NCBI GenBank assembly: GCA_037039685.1
Contig: JAWNGF010000002.1
Location: 434,001 to 498,000, forward strand
Direction: 5' to 3'
Origin: Ceratobasidium sp. AG-K
Taxonomy: Eukaryota; Basidiomycota; Agaricomycetes; Cantharellales; Ceratobasidiaceae
Length of the DNA stretch: 64,000 bases
Position numbers and translations under genes: made by a program. Under the pieces are notes generated by a model, which was given only the letters and a program-made list of their open reading frames with translations, was not told the origin of the DNA and ran no database searches. Shown here piece by piece: positions 53,146 through 62,992 of this stretch (the stretch's first letter is position 1; every line of letters begins with the position of its first letter).

Positions 53146-54645
53146 CTACTTTCCATCGTACGCGGTGCGATACGTTCCGACTGTCGACTCCTGATAATGG
53201 CCCCCTTGGCCGCGGATCCCAGGAGGCGAGGTTGATTGGGTTGGGTATCTGCTATGCGAGACAGGCTCAACTGGAGGAGCGTACGGATCGTGTCGCGTGT
53301 ATCCATCTAGTACGCGGTGTTCACCCGCCTCGTCGACTGCCCTGCCATTCTTATCCCAGCGCTGGCTCGGGCTTCGTGCAATTGCATCATCCGAGGCACC
53401 GGGGTTGAACTCTCCAGCTTCGACTACCAAACGGTCCACTGAGGCTGCAGCCTGTAGCTGGGCGTGCGAGTCCGCGGCGTGCAATTGGACGTGAGAATCA
53501 GCCGAAGTGTCTTCAGATTTGCCCCTCGTCGTAAGTTCGATCGCATTCCCGGCCTCGGCAAGCTTTGCCTTCCGTTCTGCACGCCTCTCTCGCAGTACTT
53601 CCACTTTGACGCGAGCCATTTCGCGCCAAATCCACCACGCCGCGACGACGGTGATAAGAAATGTGACAGCCAGAACGACGTTGGAGATGATTGTGTCTTT
53701 AGTTGTGCGCGTTCCGTCAGCGGATTGTTCGAGTAGTACGCCCAGATAGACGGTGATGAACTGTTTGGGGAGGGAAAGGAAGGCAGCAAGGGTAAAGATC
53801 CAAATGTTCATGCCGCAAGTAGAAAACACGGCAGTTGTGACTGTCCAGATCCATGAACGTTCAGCGTAACATCAAACAGAACAAAAGAACTTACAATGCC
53901 CGGGTATGGCACTCAATCTAACCACAAACGCAACTAGCAGCCCCCCATCGCGAACAACGCGAGCAAGACAGGCGTAGGATGGATTCTTCTTCTCCATCTT
54001 GATTGCACGACCTCGGAGACAATATCGAAACGCGTAGAAATTTCCAATCTCCCCTATGAGTGTGCCGACTGTGGGGCAACGATTGATCGATGATTTAGCC
54101 AAAGTTGGCATGACGAATAGTCATCGCTACTTACCACATACGATTGCGAATCCAATCCAAAGACCCCAGACAAGACCACATAGTACAGCGACGATTTCAT
54201 GACCAAAGAGCTACAAGTTGAGACGCGTTAGTAACTGCCACTGGTCAGCCGGATGGGACGTACTGGGGGGAATGAGAGGATGAACAGTACGATAATGGGG
54301 ATAAGCCACCCAACCGAGAACTGGTGCATCCAGTCGGCGGCTGGTCTAAGCCATTCTACGATTTCTTTATGGTAAATTGTCATGAGAGCGGTTAGAACGC
54401 AGAGGATGACGATGGCGATGTACCAGGCTGATCAGTCGGGTAAAGGATTAACACGCGAATCACACACGAAGAATAGTCAACTCACGGATGTACTTCTTCC
54501 TGAGCCATGTCTGCCAACGAAAGACCTTCTGCCAGTTGACAATACCTCTTGCGAGCTCTTCCTTCTCGGAAGGGGTGGGAGAGGGAGTTCGTGTTGGGGG
54601 ATATCGTATCTGCGATTGGGGTTGGGGTTGGGATTGGGCAACCAT
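53146..54645 (-). CDS. TVP38: Tvp38/TMEM64-type Golgi membrane protein
   Basis: Multi-pass protein of the SNARE-associated (DedA/VTT) family, which acts in Golgi and late-secretory membranes. I start it at MVAQSQPQPQSQIRYPPTRT (54645); an in-frame ATG lies 10 codons upstream. The first exon contains GIVNWQKVFRWQTWLRKKYI. Later exons give MTIYHKEIVEWLRP, FILSFPPLFGHEIVAVLCG, TLIGEIGNFYAFRYCLRGR, the family core GGLLVAFVVRLSAIPGH, and STCGMNIWIFTLAAFLSLPK. One more membrane helix follows (NVVLAVTFLITVVAAWWIW). The cytoplasmic tail of about 150 residues is charged, then disordered, with an SHVQLHAADSHAQLQAA repeat. Stop at 53146. Identity rests on the core region; the symbol is by family. Confidence 0.85.
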
Positions 54646-56171
54646 GACGGCAGTGGAGGTGAAGGTCGACCACAAGTGTGCACCGAATTTAAGCGGTGAG
54701 ATAACTACGGACGCCTGCGTCGATTGTGGATGGCTCCAGGTTGCCCCGCCTCAATAAAAGAACCTCCCTGAGTCACGTGCCGTAATTGTTTGTTACCAAG
54801 CACTTGGCTCTGGTCATGATCCACGTCGCCAAGCGAAATACCAGATGATTGATGCCGCATATACATCTCGAAAAGGGGGGGGGGGGGCGAAAGCAAATTA
54901 TGAACGGTACTTCACTCGTATTCCTATAATTCGGAAATGAATGAATGAAAAAATTGAACAATTTGTATGCATTGTCCGTAGCATATCTGCCTGAAATCTA
55001 GTGGCGCAACCCCCTTGGCTCGGGGGCCAAAGTAAGGTAGCCCTTCCAAGACTGCAATGGCGTGTCTCAGAGAAAAATACGCCTACCTTGAAAGGATGAA
55101 CGCGCGCAAGTCGGTTTCTGGGCCGGTGTGCCCTTCGCGCATCGCCTCGTCGGCCATGGATAGTGCGCAGTCCAAATCCACGACAGCCACCATAGCATGC
55201 GTCTTTTTGGCCGCGTCAGCCTGAGGTATGTGCACTACTCCGAACCCAGGATTACCATAGCCCCTTATCTTGATGCGCGTGCGAACTCCCGAGAGGAACT
55301 TAGGGCGGTTTCTGATATCCTCCGCCGACACCGAATGCATGAGGAAGTGCAGTTACGTTGCCGTATGCGGACACATTCTGGGCTGTTGTATGTATCTATG
55401 AGCACAATTAGGTGGCCTGGTATTGACGAGATAGTGATGAGGGTTCGAATTACCAGTTATAGTCGCCTATAAGTAAGTACATGGTGGGCCTAAGGTTTCC
55501 GAGTTATCGATCCATCACATTATGTTCCAGCTATGGCTAGCTATCTGTCGAGCGACCCTCCCTCCGTACAGCGCTACTTCAGGTCGTAAGGGGGACGGTA
55601 GGAGTTTGCTTGACCGTGAACACCACAACGAAGTCGGAATTGTACGTTTTTAGGGGCGGATTTAGCCTCATGGTCGGCGAAGTATACGTGACCGTTTGGG
55701 GCTGCCGTGAATTGGATCTAGCAGTACTTAGCACTCGGGGCCCAGCGTCTAAAACCTTGTCCATAGCATCTCAATGCTTAAACCCGTGAAGATGACGAAA
55801 GCCTTGGATTGTAACCAGTTACTAACCAAATGTGATGAGGCCCGCTGAGGTCTACATGTGCTTATCTCCCACCCTAGCATCGTCACTCTGTCCGTCCTTA
55901 GTTGCGCTGACATTATATCTCACATTCATGTCCATCATTTCCGTTCTCGCATTCCTATCCCGTTAGACACTCATTTCATGTTCCATTTACAATCCTCGCC
56001 CCCATCTACTATAGGAACCGCCTGTTCGTGTACGTAGATTGCACTACTTTTGGAATCCGAGTTAGTTGGCAAGTTCACTGACTCAATCTCTCTAAACCCC
56101 AACACCGCCAACGCTCGCGTTCCGCTCATATGTACATCCGAATGTTTCATCCACACATCCCTCGAATGTAT
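54646..56171. other. Intergenic region with a 13-G run, no gene supported
   Basis: About 1.5 kb between the Tvp38 start and the PHL7 end. A homopolymer of 13 G lies at 54875-54887. A minus-strand frame of 85 codons at 55083-55340 (RGYGNPGFGVVHIPQADAAK) looks protein-like in composition, but I recognise nothing in it and cannot support it as a gene. Confidence 0.45.
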
Positions 56172-57675
56172 TTAAATAACTTGTAGCAAGCCTTGTTCAA
56201 CCGCAGGTTCGAGCCGGCACTTGCCAACCAGCTTAGCTTTAACAGGTAGCGCTGGGCCTATCGGTGTGTATGTTTGATTTCCATCTGCTGGCCAACCGCG
56301 CAGCAGCACGCGTGCAGAAAATTTGTTGGCGAGCTGAGCAGCTTCGATAGCGGAGTAGTGCTCTTTGAGACGTGCCCTCAGGTGGTCCTGGATAAGTTTC
56401 AGATCAATATAGGGGAGTAGGGTAAGTAGCTACAACACGTACATCATAGGCTTTAATGAGCACACCGGGTTGGATAGAAGAAAGTCCCTCTCTTGTTTGG
56501 CTCCTCAGAAGATCAAGCGGCGAGCTCCTGTCGGATTTGTTTAGTTGAGCGGACTCTGGGTGTTTTAAAATGTTATTGGTCGTCAGAGTATGAATTGTAG
56601 TCGGAGATTGTTCATTCAGGGGCAGTAACAGATAGGTGTTACTTGCTTTGGCCGACCGAATCTGAGAAAAAACTACAAGTATTCTGAGTGGAATTCGGAT
56701 CCAGGATGTGAAAAGACGCATACATGAATCGCCTGGTGGTAGACCCCAGTGAATGATACTGTCGAGTTGAATTCCAGGCAGACTGGCGGGTGCAACGTGA
56801 TTCCCCCGGAGCAGCAATAGAGTCGATTTCGAGGTCTTGAGTTTTTCGATCGCTCTGGCAGTACTAGTTTGCTTGTGTGGCGCCCTTACAATGGGGAGGC
56901 TAGGTGAGATTTTATTAAGCTAGCCGATCGACCCTAATTAGACAAATGGCTCCGAGCTCTTCTCACGTTGTACTTACTATCGCGGTATGGGGGGTTGCAT
57001 TCTTGCTATGCGCGATAAAGCATACACTTTTGGGGTGCTTTCCGTAGAGATAGTAGATAAAAGGGATGGCGTCAAAATCCTCTTGAAGGGGGATGTACCA
57101 ATGCGACGAAGATTGACTCATAACGGCGCTATTATCCCAATCCGAAATTAATATGGCCCATGACAATAAACACACAAAGCCTTTCTTACCTGCCCGATAC
57201 TCCAATAAGGGGATTTGGTGTGGCCCATGGGGAGACAAATGATTGAAGTTATCGCCTGAGGGCCAAGCTCGAGAGGAACCCGCATGTGAATGGTACTCCC
57301 CTATTCGATAGATTGAGGTTGTATAAGGAATAACCTCAGCAGTAGTAAGTAAACTACGACACCTTCGCTCTCGCTGCTCTCATCGCTGCCACCATTAGCT
57401 AAGTTGTTGTGGAGGACATTGTTTGTAACATTCCCGTATATGGCCGAAGTTTGGTTACGTTCCGCAGTGTCACGGGGCGTTTGTTGAGGTACGAGTGTGT
57501 ATTCATTTGAGGCGACTGAGCGGTAGCAGGTATTTGTGTTAGTGCCTAGATTGATATTTGAGAGCGCTTGAGCTGCCTCCGACAAAGTTTGAGCGGCCAG
57601 GGCAAGGGCGTTAGCGGCCGCCGCTAAACTTGCTGCGCTTTGGGCAAATGGATGATACTTATTGCCAGCATCCAT
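56172..57675 (-). CDS. PHL7: short, single-module helicase-like protein
   Basis: Starts MDAGNKYHPFAQSAASL with the alanine-rich helix (ANALALAAQTLSEAAQALSN), then a polar linker ending SDESSESEG. Only one module follows: WYIPLQEDFDAIPFIYYLYG and KSVCFIAHS (about 57.0-57.1 kb), ARAIEKLKTSKSTLLLLRGN, then LPGIQLDSIIHWGLPPGDS (56.75-56.87 kb). The tail reads KLIQDHLRARLKEHYSAIEA, FSARVLLRGWPADG and LVGKCRLEPAVEQGLLQVI, stop at 56172. The order matches RecA2 motifs IV and V followed by the family's own tail. It has no Walker A or HRxGR. It lies about 28 kb from the cluster, among conserved genes, and may be closest to the ancestral single-module form (inference). Role unknown. Confidence 0.7.
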
Positions 57676-58434
57676 GAGGTGAACAATATTAATTTAAGCT
57701 AGAAAAATGAGTGGAGGAGATGGGAGGATATGGAGTTCGGGATGATATCGACGGTAGCAATCAAGTGGCAATCAGTGTGGATCATGCATGGGTGGCGTGC
57801 ACGTGATTATTGGAATCGGACCAACTGGTTCTACGATTATATTTTGTTTACTTCTGCTATATATGCGTCTGGCCGGCGGATCACACCCGCAGGGTTCGTA
57901 TTTCGGAGGCTGAGAGTGGCCCGATGCTTAAATATGCCAAAGCTGTAAATGTGTCACCCCTTATTATAACTTGGTCTTTGCGTTTGTTTCCATTCTGACC
58001 CTCCGAGAGGTTCAGTAAGTGGAGTGGCGTGATAGTTAAAATGATCTTGCATTAGTGTTATCACACCGTGACATACTGTAGAGACAGAACTTCGTCTTGG
58101 AGATCTTAATCTATAGAATAACTGTCAGGAGATTACGGCAAGTCCTAGATTTGGCAGATACAGCTAATGAGTGCCTCACAGCTCCCTTTAGGGAGTACAC
58201 CCAGGAAACTATGGCAGTGGGCGGGCCCATTGTAAGTCCATGGGAGCATCAGCATCTCCACAAAGAAGGGCTTATGGTGCGGAGTGATAGTTCTGATACA
58301 AGGCCGCACAAACTGGCTGTCGCTAGTCTTACGTCCACCACTCAGCACGCAATTACTCATACAAGCAAGATAACATTCTATAAAGAACAAGAGCTGATAC
58401 CTAGATACTTTTGACACTGTTCTCCATCACACAT
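57676..58434. other. Intergenic region between PHL7 and protein disulfide isomerase
   Basis: About 760 bp. Frames at 57730-57998 and 58097-58417 on either strand have no recognisable content. It holds the PHL7 promoter and the 3' flank of the isomerase. Confidence 0.5.
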
Positions 58435-60085
58435 TTACAACTCCTCCTTGACTTTCTCAACGGTCTCTTCCACAGCCTCCTTGGCCTCCTCCTTCTTCTC
58501 CTCAAGGAACGCAGCAAGCACGTTCGCCTTCCTCTTGATCTCATCAAGTTTGCTTGGCTATACGCACGTCGCACGTCAATACCCGCCGAGTTAGTCTAGG
58601 AAGGAGACTTACCGCCAAAGTCCTCTTGGCCAAAATTCCGTTCAAGCGCTTCGCCTCCTTGGTTACCCACTCATCCGCACCAGAAGCAAGCTTCTCCATC
58701 ACGCGAACATAGTACGACGCGTTCTCGCCAGCTGCCTTGGCTTCGGCGTGGATAGTCTCACGAACGGCCTTGTCGGCGGTGTAGTAGCGTTGAGCGAGCG
58801 AGTCAAGAGTGGGGAGACGTCCAGCCTATGAACAATCATTAGTGGATGCGATTCTGTCACAAACGATGAGAACGTACGAGCTCGTTGAGACCACCACCAA
58901 CGGCGCGTTGAGTGCCGCAGTGCTCGTTCAAGAACTTGACAAAGTCGGCCTCGGAACGACCAACCTCGTAAGGGACCGCATCTAAGACAAATTGTGAGTC
59001 CGAGTCTCACTACTCGAACCTTGGTACTTACCCTTGTCGGAACCCTTGGGGAAGAACTTGATCGTTGGGTACGAGCGCACCTGATACCTGGCAGCAATGT
59101 CCTTGTTCACAGCAGCATCGGCGTCCATCTGGGCAACAATGCATTTCGGCTCGTCCTTGTAAGTCTTGGCAACCTTTTCGAGAGTGGGTTTGAGGCTCTT
59201 GCAGTGTCCACACCAAGGAGCCGTGAACGCTGTAGGATACTTAGGACACGTAGTGTTAAGCATTTAGGCAGAACGTACCGACAAGAACGTCATTTTCGGG
59301 GTTCTAGTTAATCGGTCAGTATCGAGAGTTCGCAACACGAACAGAGAGATGCATACCAATGCTACTTCGTCAAAATCGCGATAAGTAAGTTGGAGAGTTT
59401 CAGGTGGCGGCGGGGGTTTGATATTCGACTTGACACCGGCGTTCTTTTCGATACTAGTGAGATGGTCTCTATTAGCGGGCTTTTTGGGACAGTAGGTAAT
59501 ACAACTCACAAGGCAGCGAGATCGTTGAGTTCACGACCACCCTCATATGGTTCAGACTTGGTGGCATCATCAGGGCCGAACCACTTGAGGGCTACGCGGG
59601 ATTAGCAATCATGCCCGAGAGTAAGTGGCAGGACACTCACTCGGGAAGCCGGTAACGCCGTGCTTTCCAGCAATCTCCTTGGCCTCGCCGTCCGCATCTG
59701 CCTTGACAATCAAGACCTTGTCTTTCGCGTGGCTGAACGCGTCTGCGAGTTGTCTGGCGGAGTAAAAGATGAGCAAGCAGCACCGATTTGTCATCCGACA
59801 CGTACTCATAGACGGGCACCAGGTTCTTGCAGTGGCCACTATACGGGACTTAGATAGGCCTGCAACGCGCAATCATTCAACTACTCACCACCAAGGGGCA
59901 TAGCTATTACAATGTCAGCATCATTCAACCACAAGACACAATGTAAGAACTCACAACTCGACAAGTGCGGGCTTTCCCTTTCCAATGATTGAGTCAAAGT
60001 TCTTCGAGTTGACCTCAACTACATTAGAGGCCAAAGCAGGGAGAGCAGCCCACGCCACAACAAAAATCCAAGAGACGGCGCGCAT
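58435..60085 (-). CDS. Protein disulfide isomerase, two thioredoxin domains plus ERp29 C-terminal domain
   Basis: Endoplasmic reticulum enzyme that forms and rearranges disulfides in secreted proteins (ERp38/PDI-D type). Start at 60085: MRAVSWIFVVAWAALPALAS is a signal peptide. Domain 1: VEVNSKNFDSIIGKGKPALV, then the active site YAPWCGHCKN, with YAPWC encoded by a 15-nt exon (59889-59903), and VLIVKADADGEAKEIAGKHG. Domain 2: TAPWCGHCKSLKPTLEKVAK, CIVAQMDADAA, YQVRSYPTIKFFPKGS. Then comes the helical ERp29-type part (RAVGGGLNEL, ADEWVTKEAKRLNGILA), ending VEETVEKVKEEL. KEEL is an ER-retrieval-type ending. TAA at 58437-58435. Both CGHC sites are intact. It shares its promoter region with SQT1. 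Confidence 0.95.
59889..59903 (-). other. 15-nt microexon of the isomerase active site
   Basis: Reads CTATGCCCCTTGGTG on the minus strand, between AATAG and GTGAGT. Joined to its neighbours it gives F-YAPW-C, directly before GHC of the first active site. Confidence 0.88.
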
Positions 60086-60641
60086 CCTGTGGTCGTCGAT
60101 GCGAGAAACTGACGTGGAGCATTGACTAATGGCTCTAATTGGTCCCTGGTCCCTGAGTCCCTGACGTGTCACGAGACGAATAGCCACCCCGTGCTGGTGC
60201 ATGCGTGCTAGACATCCCACATTCTCCCCCTACCCTGATTTTTGAGGCAAATTTATTCGGGGTTAGAGCTCAAAATCATCTTCCGGGAATCTATACTGTA
60301 AACCCGGTTTCGAATACGTTTTGCCGTCCTCACGCATTTACACCCATCATACGCGAGAGCACATGTATTCGTAGCAAGATAGCTATTCATGAGAATTTTA
60401 AAGGACCTGGAGAAGCTAAAATTATGTATGTTTAGCCAGTCGCGTCTCCGCATTAGTGATCCCGGAGCCGGACATCTCGCGTGTTGCCAAGCGCCGGCAC
60501 TGAGCTGACCAATCAGCCTTATTCATCACCCGCTCATAGAAATTTGTGATCATCCTCCACCGGATGACTGATCTCCATCCAAGTATTTAAGCGACCTCCC
60601 TCTTTGTGGCACTTTACTCCCACTCTTAGATACCCTTTGTC
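60086..60641. promoter_or_regulatory. Shared divergent promoter of the isomerase and SQT1
   Basis: This 556-bp region separates two divergent start codons. On the isomerase side, CCAAT (minus strand, 60138-60142) and the palindrome TGACGTGTCA (60162-60171) lie about 55 and 80 bp upstream of its ATG. TGACGTG is the core of unfolded-protein-response elements bound by Hac1/XBP1-type factors, fitting an ER chaperone gene. On the SQT1 side a CCAAT box (60509-60513) lies about 130 bp upstream. Sites are assigned by motif only. Confidence 0.55.
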
Positions 60642-62068
60642 ATGGCTACGCACACTGAACTAGAACACGAACAAGAACAAGAACTCGACCAACCCGAGTT
60701 TATCGACCAATCCGATGTTGCCGTCGAGGTTGGCGACGAACCAGATGCCGACCATCCTATGGATGAGGACGATGACGGTGCACAGCCGGATCGGGAGCAG
60801 GACGAAGTAGTCTGGGAAGATAATTCGATTCAACAATTTACCACTCATAACGCCGCCTCACCCGACGAGCCGAAATCCGTTTTTACCATTGCCGCCCATC
60901 CAACCGAGCCAATAGCCGTTTCAGGTGGCGAAGACGACTTGGGATACATTTGGGACACCCGCACCGGCGAGGTGATTACCAAGCTTACTGGGCATACCGA
61001 CAGTGTTGCTGCTGCCGGGTTTAGTGCCGACGGGCAAATGGTTGCGACAGGTGGAATGGACGGGCACATCAGACTCTGGAGACATGTCGCCCGGTCGGGA
61101 AACTGGCGCACTTGGGAATTTTTGACGGATGTGCAAGGTCCGGATGAGGTTGTGGTAAGCACCCTGGTCATTTTGCCGCCTTCCTGCCGAGCCTGACTTG
61201 TCCCTAGTGGCTCCGATGGCATCCTACTGGCAATGTACTAGCCGCCGGCTCCACCGACTCCACAGTTTGGATATGGAATTGTACGTTTCTCCATTTCATT
61301 GGTTGTAGCTTTACTAATATGGTAATCAGTCCCTTCGGGAACTCCTCTCCTCGTCCTTTCTGCTCACGACTCCCCCGTCACGACTGGAGTTTGGACGCCC
61401 AACGGCAAGCGCCTCCTAACGGCCTCAGAGTCCGGGTCCCTCATCTTCACCGACCCTCGCACACCTGCCCCCGCATTCAAGCTATCACCATCTGATGCCA
61501 GGTTCGCGCTGGACGGTGGCATCACGAGCGTTGGGATCAATGGTGCGAGTACTCTGGCCGTTGTTGGAGGTGCAGATGGGGCTGTAAGGGTCGTTCATTT
61601 GGGCAAGGGGGAAGTTGTAGGAGCGCTGGAGAGTCACGCAGAGGGCCAAAGCGTCGAATGCGTTGCGTTTGTCTATCCCACGGCATCGGTACCGTTCCGT
61701 CTTCCAGCGGGACGAATCCGGTAGCAACGGCCTCGACCGAACTCGAGCTCGTCCTAACCGGCGGGACAGATGGCAAGATTCACGTCTCGGATTTAAACAC
61801 CCTGCGGCTCCGTGCGACGTTGAACGGCCACGAGGATGCGATTACGTCTCTTACGGTTCATGAAGGTGGGCGACTGGTCACTTCCTCGAGCGCGGACAAG
61901 ACTCTCAGGACATGGGATGTCCGTTCTGGGGAATGCATAAGGGTGCACAAGGGACATGCTGGACCCGTGCTTGGTGCAGCAGTTGGAAAGGGAGGGGAAG
62001 AAGGCAAAGAGGAAGTTGTGATAAGTGCAGGTGATGAAGGTGTTTGTCTGGTATTTCCTACCCGATGA
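60642..62068 (+). CDS. SQT1: WD40 ribosome-assembly chaperone, SQT1 type
   Basis: SQT1 binds newly made ribosomal protein uL16 (Rpl10) and helps load it onto the 60S subunit. The start MATHTELEHEQEQELDQPEF leads a long acidic N-terminus, typical for the family. WD repeats follow: SGGEDDLGYIWDTRTGEVIT, LTGHTDSVAAAGFSADGQMV, GGMDGHIRLWRH, AAGSTDSTVWIWN, LSAHDSPVTTGVWTPNGKRL, GGTDGKIHVSDLNTLRLRAT, SSADKTLRTWDVRSGECIRV, and the end GDEGVCLVFPTR. Clear introns: 61155-61207 and one starting at 61281. Near 61664-61704 the frame shifts by two; either a 41-nt GT-AG intron or a small frameshift explains it. Stop at 62066-62068. AAMP is the animal relative. Confidence 0.9.
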
Positions 62069-62992
62069 TTCGTTGCGTTAGAGTAGATCCTGTATTAATT
62101 TTATTGAGTTGAATTGAATTCTAAATGTGGGTGTATGCGTTGGGCGTATGCAGTATCATTTTTCCCGATTATATGCGAGCCGGCGTGATAAGGTAATGAG
62201 GGCGATCGCCCAATCACTACTAGGCCCGCAGGATATTGAGTTACAATAAGACATAGGCGAGAGTGCATCATCGAAACTCCTCTGAAGTTATTAGTAGGTA
62301 ATTCCATGATAACATTTTATTTATTTACTTCTCGAAACGCATGTGAAGCGATGTAATCTAGCCAAATCCAACACTCGGACCTGTATTCGAACGTCCCCTG
62401 TTTATCTTCCGCTTTGAAGTACGGGCTTATATAGCCTCCCCCCGGCAGATTAGTTGTTGACTCGAACGAGGTGATTAAATAAAAGGGGAGGACGTGCTAG
62501 TACGCTATGTTGATACTCTTAGACCAACTCAATGGCAACGGACTTACTACGCTCTCGACCGACACGCGAGACTATTTGACGCAGCATCACCCCATTCTGT
62601 CGCCATGCGCAGACGATGGAAGAGACTGAAGCATGGCACAGAGTCTGGCTACCCACGAAGGGTAACGCGAGCTTGCCAACACTCGCAGAGATAGACTAAT
62701 CCCAACGGTGACTATACTTGCTCAAGCATTCATATCAAGCACAGCTACAGCTCAAGGTAAATGACGCAAACCCACGTGACTAACCGAGTCAAGCCTGATC
62801 CCACAAATGAATCCAAAAAGAAAATGGTAAAATTGCATAAAACGACAGCAATGAACAAGAAGCATACAATACTGTACAATTAAGGCCCGTAACACCCATC
62901 GCATTTATCCCCTCGTGCGAGGTCAACTCTCCCCGATGAATTTATCCCCCTCATGTAAACCTATCCCTATATGGATTTATCCCGGCGCAAAC
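62069..62992. other. Intergenic region between convergent SQT1 and MUB1, no gene seen
   Basis: About 0.9 kb between two 3' ends. A plus-strand frame at 62494-62694 has no recognisable content. Part at 62885-62990 has repeated TATCCC-type pieces (TTTATCCCC, TTTATCCC) in a loose row. Confidence 0.45.

Noticed and set aside
52309..53306. Long minus-strand frames of 192 and 217 codons
   Set aside because: They cross the arm of the inverted-repeat element and the 3' end of Tvp38 in the wrong frame, and read as random sequence.
55083..55340. 85-codon minus-strand frame as a gene
   Set aside because: Composition is protein-like, but there is no family match, no paralogue in the window and no clear context; left as intergenic.
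55435..55470. GGGTTCGAATTACC resembling a tRNA B box
   Set aside because: No matching A box, acceptor stem or anticodon arm could be folded around it.
57730..58417. Frames between PHL7 and protein disulfide isomerase
   Set aside because: Short, without recognisable domains, and different on each strand; more likely chance in promoter DNA.
61686..61704. A 19-nt GT...AG intron in SQT1
   Set aside because: Too short for spliceosomal splicing, and it does not give the required frame change.
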